The position numbers and the translations under genes were made by a program. From Symbiodinium sp. CCMP2592 (lineage: Eukaryota > Sar > Dinophyceae > Suessiales > Symbiodiniaceae), in NCBI GenBank assembly GCA_905221615.1, contig CAJNDT010002913.1:440380-504379 (forward strand): DNA of 64,000 nucleotides, given 5' to 3'. Positions 1-9,635 of the stretch are shown one piece after another. Positions within the stretch are counted from its first letter, which is position 1, and every line of letters starts with the position of its first letter. The notes under the pieces are model-generated. The model had not been told where the DNA came from, did not search any database, and saw only the letters and a list, made by a program, of their open reading frames with translations.

Positions 1-18
1 CTGAACCCTTCAGCTTAA

Positions 19-447
19 ACCATAAACCAAAAAGCTGGAACCCTAAACGCCCTAAGCTTCATTTCCTTAAGCCTCAGGCTTGTTCTTGGGGTTTGCTGGG
101 GACCAGGAGAAGTACAACAGAAGAAGTTGGGCAAAAGCTCAAAAGCACTGCAAATAGCAGGATTTTGGTGCGTGCGAAACAGGGCCACACTACAGATTTC
201 TGTGTGCGGACGTTCTTCGAGCTTGGAACTACGCGCACTCCCACGCGTTGCAAAACAAGGTCCTGTCACGATCAGAACGAAGACAACATGCAACAGCTCG
301 AGGCTTTGTCTTATGCGACTGCAGAATAATACTTTAGTAATTACATCACGAAACCTTGTGGTTCGTGAAGGACTTACAACAGGGGAGAGAAATCACTGCT
401 GTTTGAAAAACTTCTTGCCCCTTTGCAAACACGCACGCTCCCTATAG
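19..447 (+). CDS. Open frame, possible 3' exon of an unidentified gene
   Basis: One plus-strand frame stays open for 143 codons and ends at a TAG at 445-447. The first 20 or so codons are decayed telomere-like DNA. The unique part starts near position 80, and a plausible splice acceptor (CACTACAG) ends at 195. From there the frame encodes a basic, Ser/Leu/Arg-rich stretch with several Cys. There is no convincing ATG, so if real it is an internal or terminal exon. The reverse strand also has a long open frame here (15-293). I recognise no domain. Chance is a serious alternative, since frames of this length are expected at random. Confidence 0.15.
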   Translation, partial: TINQKAGTLNALSFISLSLRLVLGVCWGPGEVQQKKLGKSSKALQIAGFWCVRNRATLQISVCGRSSSLELRALPRVAKQGPVTIRTKTTCNSSRLCLMRLQNNTLVITSRNLVVREGLTTGERNHCCLKNFLPLCKHARSL

Positions 448-681
448 TCGTGAGTCGTCGGTTTGGTTTTAGTTTCCGGTGTTTCGGTTATAATTAGAAT
501 TCTGGGTTTAAGGTTTTGGGTGTGCAGTGGTCCTTGCGTTTTGGGTTCAGGATCTAGGATGATTTGGGGCCTGCTCAATGGTGTTTTGGATTGAAGCTTG
601 GGGCTTTGTCCGGGGTTTGAGGCCTCAGGCTTCAGGATGTTCGACTTTGCAATGCTGCAAGTCTCGCAGTAACAAGACGAC
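448..681. other. Decayed G-rich telomere-like stretch, no gene seen
   Basis: Words such as GGTTTAAGG, GGGTTTGAGG and GGGTTCAGG recur without a strict period. This is the degenerate TTTAGGG texture that fills most of the space between recognisable elements in this window. I see no convincing coding signal. Confidence 0.5.
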
Positions 682-836
682 GCGTCATCATCACCATGAC
701 GTCATGAACATGTCGTCGTCAACACACGTGCCGTCATGCCCATATAGTCATGGCCATGTCGTCATCACCATCTCGTCATCACTATGCCGTTATCACAATG
801 CCGTCATCACCATATCGTCATCACCATGTCGTCTTT
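682..836 (+). repeat. 14-bp minisatellite (GTCATCACCATNNC)
   Basis: About ten consecutive units of 14 bases, consensus GTCATCACCATATC, with the last five units in strict register (764-836) and earlier ones more diverged. It is built from a GTCATCAC core. In one frame it gives a Ser/His-rich low-complexity peptide. No gene signal lies around it. Confidence 0.8.
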
Positions 837-954
837 GCTCTCAGACCCCCTACTCCACCACCCCAAGTTCCAAATCCTACTTCTGAAATCCTAAATCCAG
901 TTTGCTCGGGCAACCGCAGGGAAAAATCACCTTAAACCCTTAAACCTAAGTCTC

Positions 955-1035
955 GGCAGGTGACAGGAGCGGCGCAGATGGAGAGAAAAGTGCTCGCACG
1001 CCAAACCGGGCGGCGAAGTAGGCCAGATTCCTGTT
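955..1035. other. Unique GC-rich island, exon-like, strand unresolved
   Basis: About 80 bases of GC-rich unique DNA sit between telomere-like stretches. On the plus strand a frame follows an AG at 953-954 and stays open to a GT at 1017. On the minus strand an AG near 1032 is followed by another open frame. Both readings look acceptable, so I cannot choose. It may be a small exon of an unknown gene. Confidence 0.15.
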
Positions 1036-1257
1036 TCCGGGGTTTCAAATCATTTAGGTTCAGGATTTGTGGTTTCAGGCTTTGGGGTTTAGGTTCAGGA
1101 TTTCCTTTTCGATGCATTGGGCTGAGCTTGACAAGGTTTCATTAAGGCAAGTCTAATGAATGTCATGGAGATTCCTGCTAGTATCTTCAGTTGTTTTCAC
1201 GGTGTAAATGTTCTAGGAAGGCTTTTTAGAGATGTCTGGTCAGAGAGTAAAACTTTA

Positions 1258-1310
1258 ATATACATGCATGCATACATGCGTACATACATATGCATGTGTA
1301 TATATACATA

Positions 1311-1343
<33 letters not shown>

Positions 1344-1375
1344 CTGTATACACATATATGTATATGTATATAGCC
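1258..1375. repeat. Low-complexity (TACA)/(TA)n tract
   Basis: ATGCATAC/TACATA words run into a pure (TA)n core around 1319-1342 and back into TATACA words. Confidence 0.85.
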
Positions 1376-2242
1376 AGTATAACTGCAAATCTATGCAATA
1401 GTAGATGTGTGTGATTGTTTCAGGGGATTTGGGCTTAAACCTTTAGGATTTCATTCCTTTAGGACTTAGGGTTTAGGCAAGTGGCTTGCAAGGACAAAAA
1501 GGAGGGCCCGGTGATATTGGGGCCTTGCCCAAGGCATCAAGGGGCTTTAGAAGGTTGTTTTCGTCGTTTCTATACCCTCCTTAAACCATAATAACAATAA
1601 TAGTGTTGATATTCTCTTGGGTTTTAAATGAACAAAAAATAATTCTAAGGATACTGTAGGTTTGTGTGTGCTGTCTAAGAGGCTTCATGGACCTTTCGGC
1701 CTCAACTCTTGCGGGTTTTCGGTTGCAGAGCCTTTCGAGCTTTTCAGGCTTGGGGCTGTTGCATATTGTGTATAGTGGAGTACCAATGTTCCGGGCATGG
1801 TCGCACTTGGAACCGACGTCATTCTCCCCCCCCCCCCCACCGCCCCTCACCAAGCCCACCTCCTGACGGTCGGGTGAAGGGCTAAATGTTTCGAGATTCG
1901 CCCGGAAAGCGGGTGCAGCCCCTTTGCGCGATTCAGCGGACTATCTGAAGCAAACCACGCAAAAGCTGTGAACTGTGAGGTTAAGTGGGGATTTCGGAGC
2001 AAAGGGTAGCCCACCCCCCCTAGACCCGAAACGATTGGACCTGAAAAGTGTCCCCTGGCCAAACGGCACTAAACACCTCAAGCCTGTACACTCAATCAAT
2101 GCAGATGCGAATTCCTGTTCTGCTGAGGTTTGAGAAGGACCCCAAGAATTTTATTGTAAGCAACATGGCAATGGCTATTCGTGGGCAGGATTCAACAGTT
2201 TATGTTGTCTGTGGCCATTTTCGGCCTTTGATTGAAGCCGAA

Positions 2243-2367
2243 ACTCTAAACCCTGAACCCTTAAACCCTAAACTCTAGGTACCAGAACCGCTAAACCCTA
2301 AACTCTAAACCCCTACATAAAACTCTAAACCCTAAGCCCCTAACCCCTGAACCCCTAAACCCTCAAC
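2243..2367. repeat. Decayed CCCTAAA telomere-like block
   Basis: Repeated AACCCTAAAC words with substitutions (AAACTCTAAAC, AACCCTGAACC) in C-rich orientation. It is followed at 2415-2462 by a GC-rich island flanked by AG (2413-2414) and GT (2463-2464), which could be a 48-base exon in any of three frames. Confidence 0.75.
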
Positions 2368-2468
2368 TTCTCCCAACGAGCTCAAGGCTAACAGCTGGCC
2401 TCTCCAATCCTCAGGAGCGAAGCCGGGGAGCTTTGGTGGCTTCCAAGAGTTTGGCGGAGGATGTACCA

Positions 2469-2474
<6 letters not shown>

Positions 2475-2553
<79 letters not shown>

Positions 2554-2560
2554 GCCTCTC
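2475..2560 (+). repeat. (CT)n microsatellite
   Basis: Nearly pure CT dinucleotide for about 80 bases, with small interruptions near 2540 and 2554. It pairs as an inverted repeat with the (GA)n tract starting at 2662. Confidence 0.95.
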
Positions 2561-2659
2561 TGTACAATGGATAGTATATATAGATATATGCTATATACAG
2601 ATATGATTTATATGTGTGTATATATAGATATATATTTGTAATATATTTGAACTCTATTT

Positions 2660-2826
<167 letters not shown>

Positions 2827-3039
2827 GAGGGGAGTGGGTGGGGTGAGGAATTCGTTTTTTCCTTGTAGGCGTGTGCGCGGCATAGGGCGGAGTAACTGCA
2901 CTTGAAACACGCGGCCGCAATTCCTGTCAGGAACTTCAGGGTACACGAGCCAAAGATGGAGCTTCGCGAGGTTAGGATGGTTTGTCTTTTCGAAGTCGAG
3001 GGCTTCGGGTTTAACCAAAGGGTTTGGGGATTTAGGGCT

Positions 3040-3300
3040 CAAGGGATCATTTTCCCTGCGATAGAAGGACGAAGGCAAAGGACAGTGACCTCGTCTGAGC
3101 CGAGTTGATTGCAAATTTTGAGCATGTCCAAAAGCTCCAGCAATCTCATCATTCTGATGCTTCTGCCACGTTTTCTTGCTACATTGTGGCGTGAGCTTAA
3201 GCTTAGAAGAGACATGATTGATGGTTGCAAGCCATTCCTGCCACGCGATTGCTGTTACCGCGATGATACTCGCAAGTGCCGGCATTTCCAGAACCCAGAA
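3040..3300. other. Unique stretch, several open frames, no identified gene
   Basis: No repeat unit is visible and both strands have open frames. On the minus strand two overlapping frames stay open (3039-3230, and the upstream part of 2608-3285). Composition is balanced. It could contain an exon, but nothing identifies the frame. Confidence 0.2.
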
Positions 3301-3326
3301 TCACCCCCATGGAAACCATACACGAT

Positions 3327-3436
3327 ATATGGGTGGTTATCAAAATTAGGGTCCCGTTTTGGGTCCGTATTATAATACGGCACCTATTATTTAGGGTACC
3401 CAACAAGGGACCATAATTTCGACAACCACCCATATA
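3327..3436. mobile_element. MITE-like element, family D copy 1
   Basis: Terminal inverted repeat TATGGGTGGTTATCAAAATT at the left and its near complement at the right, flanked by TA on both sides. The interior is about 60 bases with TAATACGG and ACCCAACAAGGGACC words. Related copies are at 8471 and 14236. Confidence 0.85.
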
Positions 3437-3508
3437 AAGAAGCCTCGACCCCCTGAACCAAACCCTTCATCAGAGCCGACCTCTTAGTCCCAGACGTTTT
3501 CTAATAGA

Positions 3509-3603
3509 GCGGCCTAAATAATTAGAATACGGTTTTGGGGCCTGCTGTACTATAATCATAATCAGGAACCCCCAAACTCGTGTAGTTAATTATTAAGGCC
3601 CCT
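3509..3603. mobile_element. MITE-like element, family E copy 1
   Basis: Left arm GGCCTAAATAATTAGAATAC and right arm TTAATTATTAAGGCCCC are inverted repeats. The interior carries CTATAATCATAATCAGGAAC, the module shared with other families here. Family E is the most frequent family in the window. Confidence 0.85.
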
Positions 3604-3743
3604 GCCTATACTATAGAGCTGAGCCCCGAAAAACTCCACAAGCTTTTTCTGCCACAAACTGCAAACCCTCAGCCCTCGAAGCCTTACAGAGCCAGAAACC
3701 TGAACCCACAACCCGATAGTTAAACCTTATGGAGCCTAAAAAC

Positions 3744-3805
3744 CTGATTTCATCACGAATCTTGGCTTTCCGAATGCGCCCCCTCCAGAGGCAATTGATG
3801 TCCTC
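3744..3805 (-). CDS. Exon candidate, unidentified protein
   Basis: A minus-strand frame of 20 codons plus two bases lies between a good acceptor (TTCTGTAG) and a donor (ATCAG/GTTTTT). It encodes a charged Arg/Lys/Ile-rich segment beginning EDINCLWRGRIR. Another frame on the plus strand is also open. No partner exon could be fixed. Confidence 0.12.
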
Positions 3806-4146
3806 CTACAGAACTTAACTTAGGTTACCATGAGAATGAGAAATTGCATTCGCTACTTTCCTTACACCCTGCTTGACTTCTGAAACAAGATACCCCTAAC
3901 CGCACGAACCCCCAAAGTCAAGCCAGGTTGCCTTGCACATTGCCTGCGCTCACACCCACGTTCCACTCTGGAGTGGATCGCAAGCTCCGGAAGTAGCCTC
4001 AACACCAAGCCCTGGAATCACCCAGCCCTCAACCCTCAACCCCAAAAATGCCTGAGTCCAGAAGGACAAGAATCAAGTACGTGCCTAGACAGAGCATAGA
4101 CGAAGACAGGTCTCAACTCTAAACCCTTGAAAGGTGTGAGCTCAGA

Positions 4147-4252
4147 GGGTTTAGGGTTTGAGGGTTTAGGGGTTAGGGGCTTGGGGGTTCAGGGTTTGGG
4201 GTTTAGGGCTTAGGGTTTATAGGGGTTTAGGAGCTTAGGGCTTCCTGTTTAA
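4147..4252. repeat. Decayed TTTAGGG telomere-like block
   Basis: Repeats of GGTTTAGGG, GGTTTGAGGG and GGCTTAGGG in G-rich orientation for about 100 bases. Confidence 0.8.
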
Positions 4253-4303
4253 ACTTTCAAGCAAATCCAAAGTGGCCGTGAAGGACTCAGGCCACAAGCT
4301 CGT

Positions 4304-4389
4304 ACGGGGGTTTGGGGTCCTGATATTAAGGATCCTACTATTTAGGGTACTGTAGTAGGGTCCCCTATTTGCGGAAACCCCCATATCGT
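4304..4389. mobile_element. MITE-like element, family C, inverted diverged copy
   Basis: Reads as the reverse complement of the family C core: GGGGTCCTGATATTAAGGAT, then GTACTGTAGTAGGGTCCCC, with imperfect terminal arms (GGGGGTTT and AAACCCCC). Confidence 0.6.
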
Positions 4390-4405
4390 AAACCCCCTGA
4401 AGTTG

Positions 4406-4488
4406 GAAACCGGATTAAAGCCAAATTGTCCCGGGATTTCCTTTTGATTGACGCTATTGGGTTTCCAACTTTTGGGCTTCTAGTATGT
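4406..4488. mobile_element. MITE-like element, family G, diverged copy
   Basis: GTTGGAAACC at the left and GGGTTTCCAACTTTTGGGCT at the right form inverted arms, matching the GTTGGAAC ends of the other family G copies. Confidence 0.55.
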
Positions 4489-4707
4489 AAGCACTAAGCA
4501 AAACTCAAAATGTCGTGTCTGGCACGGAGTAGGTTTGGTATCGGATTTTGGCACCACGTCTTTTGCAAAGGCCTGTAAAGCTTAAACCCCCAAAACTTCA
4601 ACCCAACCCGGAACCCCTGAACCCGACCTTTCGTCTCCATTGTAATTCCTTCTTCAGGTTACCTTGTATGGAGATTGTAGGTAAACTCCTAAACCTCCAT
4701 TACCAAG

Positions 4708-4806
4708 GCCGAAGAGAGGGGCAGTAACAACAAGAAGTCTTATCGTTCAATATTATCTCCTGACGATCCGTTACAGACGCCGAGCGCCACATCACAAAAA
4801 CCCTAA
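4708..4806 (+). CDS. Terminal-exon candidate, unidentified protein
   Basis: After an AG at 4706-4707 a frame runs 32 codons to TAA at 4804-4806. The stop falls inside the CCCTAAA block at 4800. The encoded segment is Lys/Ser/Pro-rich and looks disordered (AEERGSNNKKSYRS). The minus strand is also open. A frame entering a CCCTAAA tract meets TAA within a few units whatever its phase, so the stop is no evidence of a real 3' end. Confidence 0.12.
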   Translation, partial: AEERGSNNKKSYRSILSPDDPLQTPSATSQKP

Positions 4807-4836
4807 ACCCTAAACCCCTAAACCCTGAACCCTGAC
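4800..4836. repeat. CCCTAAA telomere-like tract
   Basis: About five units of CCCTAAA with one CCCCTAAA and one CCCTGAA variant. Confidence 0.85.
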
Positions 4837-4933
4837 TGTTATATCTTTCATACTGTTTATCAACGCCCCTTATGCTACCGACAAGTACAGCCAAATACTA
4901 ACAAAAACAAGGTTTTGGCTCCTTTCATATAAG

Positions 4934-4984
4934 CCTTGTTGATCCAAACCTTGTGGTTCTGGTTCGGCGCAAAAGGTTAAGGAT
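4934..4984 (+). repeat. Dispersed repeat I, copy 1
   Basis: About 50 bases containing TGTGGTTCTGGTTCGGCGCA recur almost unchanged at 29724-29774 in the same orientation. It has no inverted ends. A frame through it (CGSGSAQKV) is open in both copies, so it could be a duplicated exon fragment or part of a larger dispersed repeat. Confidence 0.7.
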
Positions 4985-5104
4985 GCCGTCAATCTTCTCT
5001 CCGAGGAGATTGAGGTTCCGGCGTAGAACCTTTCTTGTGGATTACGGCTTAGGGGACCGGAGCTTGGGTTTGACGTTTCCGGATCTTGGGTGTGGGATTA
5101 ATAC

Positions 5105-5213
5105 AGGGGCCTTCATAATTACCGATACTTTTTGGTAATTTGTTGGAGAGGGGGGTCCTTATTATGATTATCGTATAAAGGGCCCCAAAACCCTATTCTA
5201 AGTATTAAGGCAC
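5105..5213. mobile_element. MITE-like element, family E copy 2, plus adjoining remnant
   Basis: Left arm AGGGGCCTTCATAATTACC, right arm CTAAGTATTAAGGCACC, interior CCTTATTATGATTATCGTAT. A further right-arm fragment (TCTAACTCTTAAGGCCCCTA) lies at 5276-5296. Confidence 0.75.
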
Positions 5214-5301
5214 CGAAGAAACAGTCCATTATAGTACCCCTGTAGCCCCTATAGACCCCTTAAAGGAACCCCATTCTAACTCTTAAGGCCCCTAAAGTAC
5301 T

Positions 5302-5491
5302 GTTGATGATAAAAATCCTGCATTACCTCAAGGACCCTAGACTATGGGATTTATGGTATATTCCTTATTATGGGTAGTGCAGGATTTATATCCCTAAACC
5401 CCAAACCCCCTATAGATCCCTTGAAGGAACCCCCTTAAAGGTACCCTTAATAGAGCCCTTTAAAGGAACCCCAGGATTTATATCATCAACC
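5302..5491. mobile_element. MITE-like composite element, family A copy 1
   Basis: Begins GTTGATGATAAAAATCCTGC, folds back at 5355-5391 with GGGTAGTGCAGGATTTATAT, then continues through a TTAAAGGAACCCC-rich segment to a second right end (GGATTTATATCATCAACC) at 5472-5491. It therefore has one left end and two right ends. The same extended layout occurs at 6312 and, inverted, at 24030. Confidence 0.8.
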
Positions 5492-5583
5492 GTAGCAGCC
5501 CCCTCTGGAGCCGGGGAGTGCAAGCTTGGCCTTCGCGGAGACTGCACCATGCCCTCAGCCCTCCACCCGATGTTGCCAAGATG

Positions 5584-5627
5584 AAACCTAAACCCCTAAC
5601 CCCTGAACCCTAAACCCTGAACTAAGA
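5584..5627. repeat. CCCTAAA telomere-like tract
   Basis: About six degenerate units (AAACCCCTAACCCCTGAACC). Confidence 0.75.
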
Positions 5628-5630
5628 CTC

Positions 5631-5744
5631 TACTTGGAGGTTCATGGATAGTTACATGTGGGGTTATAAGTAAGGTAAGTATACTTATAAGCCCCAGTAG
5701 GGGACTTATAAACCCACTTAGAACCACCCATGCACCTCCAAGTG
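5631..5744. mobile_element. MITE-like element, family B copy 1
   Basis: Terminal repeat TACTTGGAGGTTCATGGATA at the left, its complement ending CACCTCCAAGTG at the right. The interior is GTTATAAG/CTTATAA. Most family B copies have TA next to CTTGGAGG on both sides, the footprint of Stowaway/mariner-type insertion. Confidence 0.9.
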
Positions 5745-5800
5745 GGAAGCGAGCACGAAGCATTCCCTATAAGGTTCCTTCTTGAGTCTTATACTCACAG

Positions 5801-6077
5801 GGTTCAATGACGCTGTGCCCTGCCATGGAACGAAAAGTCTTGCGGGCACTTGCCGCTTCAATAAAGTTGATGAATGCCAAGGCTATGTTCGTCTCCTGCC
5901 GCTGTCGGAAGGGGGTCAATGTGGTCGGGGTTCAGCGTCGTGTTGAGCCCGGCTGAGACCCATGAAGTACGAATGAAGTTCAGTGCGCAGCATGCTGCCA
6001 TCTCCCCAACATATTATATACAAAGACACGCGAACAAGCAGGGGCGGCATCCGGGCAAAGACACTGTAGAACTGTAA
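5801..6077 (+). CDS. Two-exon gene candidate, Cys-containing unidentified protein
   Basis: Exon 1 (5801-5886) follows a good acceptor (CTTATACTCACAG). It has two leading bases and 28 codons including FNDAVPCHGTKSLAGTCRF and VDECQG, with four Cys, and ends at a GT (5887). Exon 2 (5991-6077) follows AGTGCGCAG and runs 28 codons to TAA, ending in GKDTVEL. Exon 1 leaves phase 0 and exon 2 enters phase 0, so the join is consistent. The Cys spacing suggests a small extracellular or secreted domain, but no family is recognised. Upstream exons are not resolved; the GC-rich island at 5497-5560 is a candidate. Other frames are partly open, so this may be chance. Confidence 0.2.
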
Positions 6078-6122
6078 AGCCGTGACTTGTTTTAGGGCTT
6101 CCCCATAGAAACGAACACATAT

Positions 6123-6173
6123 AACTATACTGCAATATACCCCAAAACCGTATCCTAATGAGTAAGGCCCCCA
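6123..6173. mobile_element. Family E right-half remnant
   Basis: CCCCAAAACCGTATCCTAAT followed by GAGTAAGGCCCCC matches the right half of family E. No left arm is recognisable. Confidence 0.5.
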
Positions 6174-6311
6174 AACTGATACTACCCCAAGCTATCCTAA
6201 ACCCCTACACCTTTAACCCGAAACCCAAAAGACCAATGGAACCTTTAGAGTCCGCGCAGATTTGGAAGCTCTAGAACTGTAAGGAGTCCAACTCTGGAGA
6301 TCTCCACTACT

Positions 6312-6546
6312 GTTGATGATATAAATATAAATCCCTGGGGTCCCTTTAAAGGGATCTACAGGGATACCTTTAAGGGCTTCCTTTAAGGGGTCTATAGGGT
6401 TTAGGCTTTAGGGCTGATGATATAAATCCTGCATTACCTTAAGGACCCTAGACTATGGGAATTATGGTATATTCCTCGGTTTAGGGTTTAGGGTTTAGGG
6501 TTTAGGGTCCTGATTATGGGTAGTGCAGGATTTATATCATCAACCG
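6312..6546. mobile_element. MITE-like composite element, family A copy 2, with telomere-like insert
   Basis: GTTGATGATATAAATATAAA begins the element, followed by the CCCTTTAAAGGGATC segment, a second left end (GGCTGATGATATAAATCC) at about 6414, the hairpin, and the right end TTATATCATCAACC. At the hairpin apex, where other copies read ATTCCTTATTATGGG, this copy carries about four TTTAGGG units (6478-6509). Confidence 0.85.
6478..6509 (+). repeat. Perfect TTTAGGG tract inside a family A element
   Basis: Four to five exact TTTAGGG units interrupt the apex of the hairpin of the surrounding element. Confidence 0.9.
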
Positions 6547-6584
6547 TATGTTGGGATTGAAAGCTTCAACCGTGATTCGAGGGC

Positions 6585-6690
6585 TTAGGGTTTAGGGTTT
6601 GCTTAGGGGCTTAGGGTTTGGATTTGGGGCTTGAGTTTAGGGCCTCGGGTGAGAGCCCACAGAGGTTTAGGTTCAGGGTTTAGGCGCTTC
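6585..6690. repeat. Decayed TTTAGGG telomere-like block
   Basis: GGGCTTAGGGTTTAGGG, GGTTTGGATTTGG and similar words for about 100 bases. A plus-strand frame (to 6837) with several Cys starts within it, but no gene is assigned. Confidence 0.7.
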
Positions 6691-7069
6691 CTGCTTTGGG
6701 TCACCCTGAGGAGGCAAAACTCGAATTGCAAGTGTGTGTTCGGCAGCTGTGTGAATAAACGAAAAATTGTGCAGAAACATGTGGATCTCGGACGCTTGGG
6801 GACACTACACACCCTAAACCCAAGACCCACATCCTGAACCCCAAACCTTGCACCCTATACCTGCCTCGCAAAGCCAGCGGCCACATTGCTAAGACCTTGA
6901 CCCCACACCCAAACTGTTGAGCCCCGCACACTAAATCCTGACCCAACTAACCCCTCTACCCAACACCCTCAACCGCTACACCCCCCCCCCTCCTCGCACA
7001 AAAGAAGATAATCCTCATCCAGAACCAGCACAAGCCGCAAAACCCTACACCTCAGACCCACAAACCCTC

Positions 7070-7320
7070 AACCCTTAACCGCAATTGCTCGCAGTCTTTC
7101 TATTGTTATCGTATCATGTACACCAGACACCTGGAAATGATGAAGGCCCCTATCTCACAAACCTGTGCAGAACTCTTTACAGGAACCCTTAAAGAAACCC
7201 TATTCCAACTGAGAAGTCTCAACAGCTGGTCCTTGCTCTTGTCGTGAGGAAGGTACACGAAATCGAACCTCAACAGGCTAAAGGCCGCCTTCGGATCTAG
7301 GGTTTAGCTACCTGAACCCT
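7070..7320. other. Mostly unique stretch, one open frame, family E scrap
   Basis: A plus-strand frame with the segment SFYCYRIMYTRH is open for about 57 codons to a TGA near 7246. Its second half (AAACCCTATTCCAACTGAGA) resembles the right arm of family E, which makes coding unlikely there. Confidence 0.2.
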
Positions 7321-7569
7321 ACAGAACCCAGCTGTTCAGGGTGCCCTACTGTGACTTCTTTACGGAAGGGCTGAGCAAGGTTTCAGCGGGGTTCAGGAGC
7401 TGCGGTTTGGGCTAGGGTGTAAGGTCTGTGCGTCAGGAGCTGCGGTGACGAGGTTAAAAGTTTAGGAAGTCGGGTGCAGGATTTTTATGGTCCAGGGGGT
7501 CAGGAGGTACGGCGCAGGTTTATAGTTTAGAGTTACGAGTGTCGGGTTGCGGCTTTCAGGTCTAAGAGT

Positions 7570-8149
7570 CAGAAGCTAAGGTGCAGAGCTCAGGGTGTTG
7601 GGCGTTATGAGCTTGTATCAGGGCTTTCTCAGCCCTTGCTACAATGAGTCTGCCTCCTTTTGCGAACTTTCCAAACAGGCTGGGAAATATATGGGGAAAC
7701 GCATGAAAGCCACGTGCAAGTGGAGATCTTTTCAAGCTTCTGCCAGGACTAGCTGAGATGTGGGCTTCTTGGTGAGGTAGCCAAAGCTCAAGCGAAGCCG
7801 CTCGAAACTAATTTGGTCTCTTGTTCCCTTCGGGATGACCTTTCCATCAGTAGAACTCATAGTTCGGCTTAGGGTTCAAATCCAAACTGAGTGTCAGGCT
7901 TTACGATGATCTGAACTTGCCTACCACTCGAGTAACTGCAGAATCCGAAAATTGGGCATCACACCCGCAAATTCTGAATCCTGAACACCCTGTGTGTCGC
8001 AGGGCTATATAATGCCTACACCCTGTCAGACTTGAGTTCATCAAAGATGCTCTTTGGGAGCCACGGTGTTGAGAAGCACCACCAGTGAACCTCCATACAG
8101 AAACAAGACTCGGCTCTGCGAATGCCGACGCTCCTAGGTCGGCTCCCAG
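7570..8149 (-). CDS. Multi-exon gene candidate, unidentified protein
   Basis: Three minus-strand pieces. (1) 8149-8091 lies between TGCACAG and GGAG/GTTCAC and encodes LGADLGASAFAEPSLVSVW. (2) Near 7852-7732 it encodes STDGKVIPKGTRDQISFERL and a Lys/Ser tail; it joins piece 1 in phase if the AG at 7854-7853 is used. An ATG at 7860 would alternatively make a 42-codon open frame. (3) From 7679, after TTTCCCAG, it encodes LFGKFAKGGRLIVARAEKAL. The join of 2 to 3 is not phase-consistent with a plain GT donor. No domain recognised. The (GT)-rich tract upstream serves as a pyrimidine tract for piece 1. Confidence 0.22.
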
Positions 8150-8157
8150 CTGTGCAG

Positions 8158-8278
8158 GTGTGCTTTGTGTGCTTTGTGTGTGCGTCTGTGCGCGTCTGTG
8201 TGTGTGTCTCTGTTGTCTCTGTGTGTCTCTGTGTGTCTCTGAGTGTCTGTCTGTGTGTCTGTCTGTCTGTATGTGCAG
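8158..8278 (+). repeat. (TG)n/(TCTG)n compound microsatellite
   Basis: GTGTGTCTCTG and TCTGTCTG words for 120 bases. The Cys/Val/Leu-rich open frames across it are artefacts. Confidence 0.9.
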
Positions 8279-8470
8279 GTACGCATTACAAAACCAAAAT
8301 ACAATTCCTCAGTACTCGCAGGAACTATGCACTTTGGCTAATCATACAACTGCGACTGCATGAATCGCAACATAGAGAGAGCTCACAGTTGAAAGAAAGG
8401 CGAAGCAAAGCAGTATTTTGTGCATGGACCTGTACCCCGAAAACAAAGTCTAATTACTATGTCCCTCATA

Positions 8471-8574
8471 CGGGTAGTTGTCAAAATTATGGTCCCTTTT
8501 TGGGTCCCTAATATAGTACGGCACCGAAAAATTTAGGATACCCAAAGAGGGACCATAATTTTGACAACCACCCA
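8471..8574. mobile_element. MITE-like element, family D copy 2
   Basis: GGGTAGTTGTCAAAATTATG at the left and its complement, CATAATTTTGACAACCACCC, at the right. The interior has CCCTAATATAGTACGGCACC as in copy 1. Confidence 0.9.
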
Positions 8575-8724
8575 CACAGGAGGTTTCTGCACGACTGAAG
8601 TCTTGGACGGGGGATGACAACTCTACACTCTACCCATTTGCATGTGAGCTCTAAACCCCTGGGCACCTCAATCATGCAAATCAGGGTTCAAGGGCTAGGG
8701 TTAAGGTCCTGGTTTCAAGGTTCA

Positions 8725-8967
8725 GGGCTACCGTAGAGCCAACATCGCTGAAGAATGGCTTTGGACAGAGGTTCGCAGACTGTGGAGGAGACGTCTTTCG
8801 AGGCTCCTCGCGAGGAAAGCATCACTTTTAGGTTTTGGCAGCAAGAAACCCAGATAGTAGAAGAGCTCAACCCCGGAAGTTCTGAATCCCTGAAGTTCGA
8901 AGCTCCTAGGAGTTCCTCCCAAAGCCGCAACATATTCCCTGGGGACGGGGCTGGCAGTCATCTCTAA
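8725..8967. other. Unique stretch with open frames on both strands
   Basis: Unique, repeat-free DNA. The plus strand has a 70-codon frame from an ATG at 8755 (Glu/Ser-rich, MALDRGSQTVEET). The minus strand has two overlapping frames of 72 and 86 codons. Short palindromes such as GAGGCTCCTCGCGAGG are present. It is probably at least partly genic, with the strand unresolved. Confidence 0.2.
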
Positions 8968-9174
8968 CGGTAGGCGGCGAAGCATCAACGTCGTTGTACC
9001 TGGAGTTCTTGTGGTGGGAGTCGAGGTAGGTTTTTCTGAAGCCTAAACATATCGAGTCAAATTTTTCTGGGAGCCCAATTATAGTCTTAATAAGACCCCA
9101 CAAACAAGCAGGGTTTGGTAGTTTAAGGTATACACATTCACCGAACATCGGGAACGTCACACCTGTTCCATCTT

Positions 9175-9352
9175 ACCTTTGCTTAGTACGGAATGGAAGA
9201 ATGGTGGTAATAGTAGTTATAATTCTACCCCATTCCTCCATTCCCTACTAACCAAAGGTAAGTTATAGGATTATTAAGGCCCCTACATTATAGTGCCCCT
9301 ATAGATCCCTTTATAAGGCCCCTTCCATTCCCTTCTAACCAAAGGTAAGCCA
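9175..9352. mobile_element. MITE-like element, family H copy 1, with second right end
   Basis: Left end TTACCTTTGCTTAGTACGGA. First right end TCCCTACTAACCAAAGGTAA (9243-9262), second right end CCCTTCTAACCAAAGGTAAG (9333-9352) after a family-E-like segment. Copy 2 is at 43556. Confidence 0.8.
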
Positions 9353-9452
9353 TCTCCCCACGCACCGGACCGGACCCTCGGGACTATGTACATGTCCCCC
9401 AGAGCGGGGGGTGAGGGGGCGGGCCTCCGCCAAACACTAAACCTAATCTCTT

Positions 9453-9455
<3 letters not shown>

Positions 9456-9491
<36 letters not shown>

Positions 9492-9501
9492 GTATATTTA
9501 C

Positions 9502-9532
<31 letters not shown>

Positions 9533-9568
9533 GCTATATGTACAGGTTTATTAGATTTGTAGCTACAT

Positions 9569-9629
<61 letters not shown>

Positions 9630-9635
9630 GTGTGT
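9456..9635. repeat. (CT)n then (TA)n microsatellites
   Basis: (CT)n from 9456 to 9485 runs into TATATGTATA words. A pure (TA)n tract covers about 9571-9614. Confidence 0.95.
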
